Assembly (NCBI RefSeq): GCF_052045245.1
Contig: NZ_JBQEON010000034.1
Span: 10,094-74,093, forward strand
From: Burkholderia sp052045245
Lineage (GTDB): Bacteria; Pseudomonadota; Gammaproteobacteria; Burkholderiales; Burkholderiaceae
Reading direction: 5' to 3'
DNA length: 64,000 bases
Shown here: positions 61,786 through 64,000 of the stretch, in pieces
Numbering within the stretch: the first letter of the stretch is position 1
How the letters are laid out: each line of letters opens with the position of its first letter
Program-made: the position numbers and the translations under genes
The notes under the pieces: generated by a model
What the model saw: the letters and a program-made list of their open reading frames with translations, nothing else
Databases searched by the model: none
Told to the model about the DNA's origin: nothing

Positions 61786-63105
61786 ATGCAGACCCGATCC
61801 ACCCTCGATGAGCATGCAGCCGTCGCGGCGCCGGCCCCGACCCGCACCGCGAAGCACTACCTGCTGGCCGGCTGGGCCAGCATGGCCGGCACCACGATCG
61901 AGTGGTACGACTTCTTCCTCTACGGCACCGCCGCCGCGCTGGTCTTCAACCGCATCTTCTTCCCGTCGCTCGACCCGGTCGTCGGCACGCTCGCCGCGTT
62001 CGGCACGTTCGCGGTCGGCTTCATCGGCCGGCCGATGGGCGGCATCGTGTTCGGCCACTTCGGCGACCGCATCGGCCGCAAGTCGATGCTGATGATCACG
62101 CTGCTGCTGATGGGCGTGCCGAGCATGGTCATCGGGCTGATCCCGTCGTACGACCGCATCGGCTACTGGGCCGCCGCGCTGCTGATCGCGATGCGCTTCC
62201 TGCAGGGCATGGCGGTTGGCGGCGAATGGGGCGGCGCGGTGCTGATGGCCGTCGAACATGCGCCGAAGGGCCGCAAGGGGCTGTTCGGCAGCCTGCCGCA
62301 GACGGGTGTCGGCCTCGGGCTGATCCTGTCGTCGGTCGCGATGGCCGCCGTCGCCGCGCTGCCGGATGCCGACATGCTGTCGTGGGGCTGGCGCGTGCCG
62401 TTCCTCGCGAGCATCGCGCTGGTCGGCCTCGGCTGGTTCATCCGCGCGAAGGTGCCGGAATCGCCGGACTTCGAGAAGATGCAGCGCCAGGGCAAGGCGG
62501 AGAAGTCGCCGGTGACGGCCGCGCTGCGCCGCCATCCGCGCGAAGTGCTGACGATCGTCGGCGCACGCGCCGCCGAGAATACGTGGTTCTACCTGGTCGT
62601 CACGTTCGGGCTCGCGTACGCGACGCAGCAACTGCATCTGCCGAAGGCCGACATGCTGCACGCGATCACGGCCGGCGCGGCGCTGTCGCTCGTCACGATG
62701 CCGCTGTGCGGGCATCTCAGCGACCGCATCGGCCAGCGCCGGATGTTCGCGATCGGCCTCGTGCTGATGTGCGCGTTCGCCGCGCCGTTCTTCATGATGC
62801 TCGGCACGCAGCAGACGTCGACCGCATGGTGGGCGATCGTGCTCGGCCTCGGCGTCGTGTTCCCGATCCTGTATGCGCCGGAGTCGCTGCTGTTCGCGCA
62901 GCAGTTTCCGGCGGAAATCCGCTACAGCGGCATCTCGCTGTCGGTGCAGCTCGCCGGCGTGATCGGCGGCGGCTTCGCGCCGATGATCGCGACGTCGCTG
63001 CTCAAGGCCGGCGGCGGCCAGCCGCACTACGTGATCGCGTATCTCGTCGGCTTCGGCGTGTTCGCGCTCGGGTGTACCGCCTTGATGCGTCCAGCGCGTC
63101 CGTAA
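61786..63105 (+). CDS. MFS metabolite:proton symporter
   Basis: The 439-residue twelve-helix transporter belongs to the ShiA/KgtP/ProP-type branch, with GTTIEWYDFFLYGTAAALVF, the loop FGHFGDRIGRKSMLM and RFLQGMAVGGEWGGAVLMAVE. Such proteins import organic acids such as shikimate, dicarboxylates or related compounds. It lies 119 bp upstream of a methylmalonate-semialdehyde dehydrogenase gene, so its substrate may be a compound broken down through that enzyme. Confidence 0.92.
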   Translation: MQTRSTLDEHAAVAAPAPTRTAKHYLLAGWASMAGTTIEWYDFFLYGTAAALVFNRIFFPSLDPVVGTLAAFGTFAVGFIGRPMGGIVFGHFGDRIGRKSMLMITLLLMGVPSMVIGLIPSYDRIGYWAAALLIAMRFLQGMAVGGEWGGAVLMAVEHAPKGRKGLFGSLPQTGVGLGLILSSVAMAAVAALPDADMLSWGWRVPFLASIALVGLGWFIRAKVPESPDFEKMQRQGKAEKSPVTAALRRHPREVLTIVGARAAENTWFYLVVTFGLAYATQQLHLPKADMLHAITAGAALSLVTMPLCGHLSDRIGQRRMFAIGLVLMCAFAAPFFMMLGTQQTSTAWWAIVLGLGVVFPILYAPESLLFAQQFPAEIRYSGISLSVQLAGVIGGGFAPMIATSLLKAGGGQPHYVIAYLVGFGVFALGCTALMRPARP

Positions 63106-63224
63106 GGCAAGCACCCCGGCCCGCGTCGCCCCGATTTTCAGTTCGACCTGCCGTCCGCCGTGGCCGCACGCGCGACGGACGCAGCCCCGCTTTTTCTTCG
63201 CACCATCGTTTCCCGGAGACATCC

Positions 63225-64000
63225 ATGAACGCCGCAGTTCCCCAGACCACCCTCGCCCTGCCCACCGCCAAGCTGCTGATCGACGGCGCGTTCGTCGATT
63301 CGCACAGCGCCGAATGGGGCGACATCGTCAACCCCGCGACGCAGGAAGTGATCGGCCGCGTGCCGTACGCGACGCTCGACGAGGTCGATGCCGCGATCGC
63401 CTCCGCGCAGCGCGCGTTCCAGACCTGGAAGACGACGCCGATCGGCGCGCGCCTGCGCATCATGCTGAAGTTCCAGGACCTGGTGCGCCGCAATCTCGAA
63501 CGGATCGCGCACACGCTGACGGCCGAGCAAGGCAAGACGCTGCCCGACGCGCAAGGCGACATCTTCCGCGGCCTCGAAGTGGTCGAGCATGCATGCTCGA
63601 TCGGCACGCTGCAGCAAGGCGAGTTCGCGGAGAACGTCGCGGGCGGCGTCGACACCTACACGCTGCGCCAGCCGATCGGCGTGTGCGCGGGCATCACGCC
63701 GTTCAACTTCCCCGCGATGATCCCGCTGTGGATGTTCCCGATGGCGATCGTGTGCGGCAACACCTTCGTGCTGAAGCCGTCCGAACAGGATCCGCTGTCG
63801 ACGATGCAGCTCGTCGAACTGGCCATCGAAGCCGGTGTGCCGCAGGGCGTGCTGAACGTCGTGCACGGCGGCAAGGCGGTCGTCGATCGTCTCTGCACGC
63901 ATCCGGACATCAAGGCGATCTCGTTCGTCGGCTCGACGCGCGTCGGCACGCACGTGTACAACCTCGGCAGCCAGCACGGCAAGCGCGTGCAGTCGATGAT
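63225..64000 (+). CDS. mmsA: Methylmalonate-semialdehyde dehydrogenase (acylating), partial
   Basis: The first 258 residues are present and the gene continues past the window. Conserved segments include LIDGAFVDSHSAEWGDIVNP, RQPIGVCAGITPFNFPAMIPLWMFPMA (read in two blocks) and AISFVGSTRVGTHVYN, matching CoA-acylating methylmalonate-semialdehyde dehydrogenase. The catalytic Cys lies beyond the edge. GGAGA precedes the ATG at 63225. The enzyme makes propionyl-CoA or acetyl-CoA in valine, beta-alanine or inositol breakdown. Confidence 0.9.
   Translation, partial: MNAAVPQTTLALPTAKLLIDGAFVDSHSAEWGDIVNPATQEVIGRVPYATLDEVDAAIASAQRAFQTWKTTPIGARLRIMLKFQDLVRRNLERIAHTLTAEQGKTLPDAQGDIFRGLEVVEHACSIGTLQQGEFAENVAGGVDTYTLRQPIGVCAGITPFNFPAMIPLWMFPMAIVCGNTFVLKPSEQDPLSTMQLVELAIEAGVPQGVLNVVHGGKAVVDRLCTHPDIKAISFVGSTRVGTHVYNLGSQHGKRVQSM

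Overview
The window is high-GC DNA (roughly two thirds G+C) with dense genes and strong GC3 bias. Nine LysR-type regulators each sit next to a small catabolic or transport unit, and there is a PNAG locus and Wsp-type c-di-GMP signalling genes. This fits a secondary chromosome of a Burkholderia, most likely a B. cepacia complex member; the species is inferred, not shown. One ambiguous base (N at 59900) sits inside a broken gene and points to an assembly problem there.

Left part (1-15149). The 5' part of a circularly permuted ATP-grasp gene runs off the left edge on the minus strand. It is followed by a HypT/YjiE-like LysR gene and then a long plus-strand exopolysaccharide operon. That operon holds two unrecognised secreted or anchored proteins, pgaA (with a Pro/Ala/Gln-rich insert containing three 75-bp tandem repeats), pgaB, pgaC, pgaD, a dedicated glmS paralogue, and an unrecognised exported protein translationally coupled to glmS. 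GlmS would supply the amino-sugar precursor, PgaCD would polymerise and move poly-N-acetylglucosamine across the inner membrane, PgaB would deacetylate it and PgaA would export it.

Middle left (15455-31212). After a cytochrome c fusion come genes matching the known 2-aminothiazoline-4-carboxylate (ATC) to L-cysteine route: an ATC hydrolase-family protein, an N-carbamoyl-L-amino-acid hydrolase and a periplasmic binding protein, with a divergent LysR gene. Next are a VapBC-type toxin-antitoxin pair with an internal 170-bp duplication and a perfect 24-bp palindromic operator, ahpC-ahpF, a Pro/Ala-rich anchored protein, and a six-gene operon (polar amino-acid ABC transporter, C45 acyltransferase/peptidase, class III aminotransferase, carboxymuconolactone decarboxylase-like protein) preceded by overlapping palindromes. 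A MAPEG protein follows.

Middle right (31519-41416). Alanine racemase, an ECHDC3-like enoyl-CoA hydratase homologue, a DHA2 drug exporter with a divergent LysR gene, and then a tightly overlapping minus-strand signalling operon. This operon has a membrane CheA-like kinase lacking a CheW domain, a truncated methyl-accepting-type coil, two CheX-like proteins (one fused to a degenerate receiver) and a stand-alone CheY. It is the best candidate here for an undescribed signalling architecture.

Right part (42219-64000). An esterase, an asparagine/aspartate utilisation cluster (permease, aspartase, LysR regulator, Rhizobium-type asparaginase), a TonB-dependent siderophore receptor with a possible Fur box, DUF2891 and a truncated DUF979 gene. 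Next are wspF and wspR without wspA-E, a GAF-PAS-GGDEF-EAL protein, a LysR/isochorismatase divergent pair, a haloacid dehalogenase gene broken at the N, and a LysR gene divergent from an MFS symporter and a methylmalonate-semialdehyde dehydrogenase that runs off the right edge.
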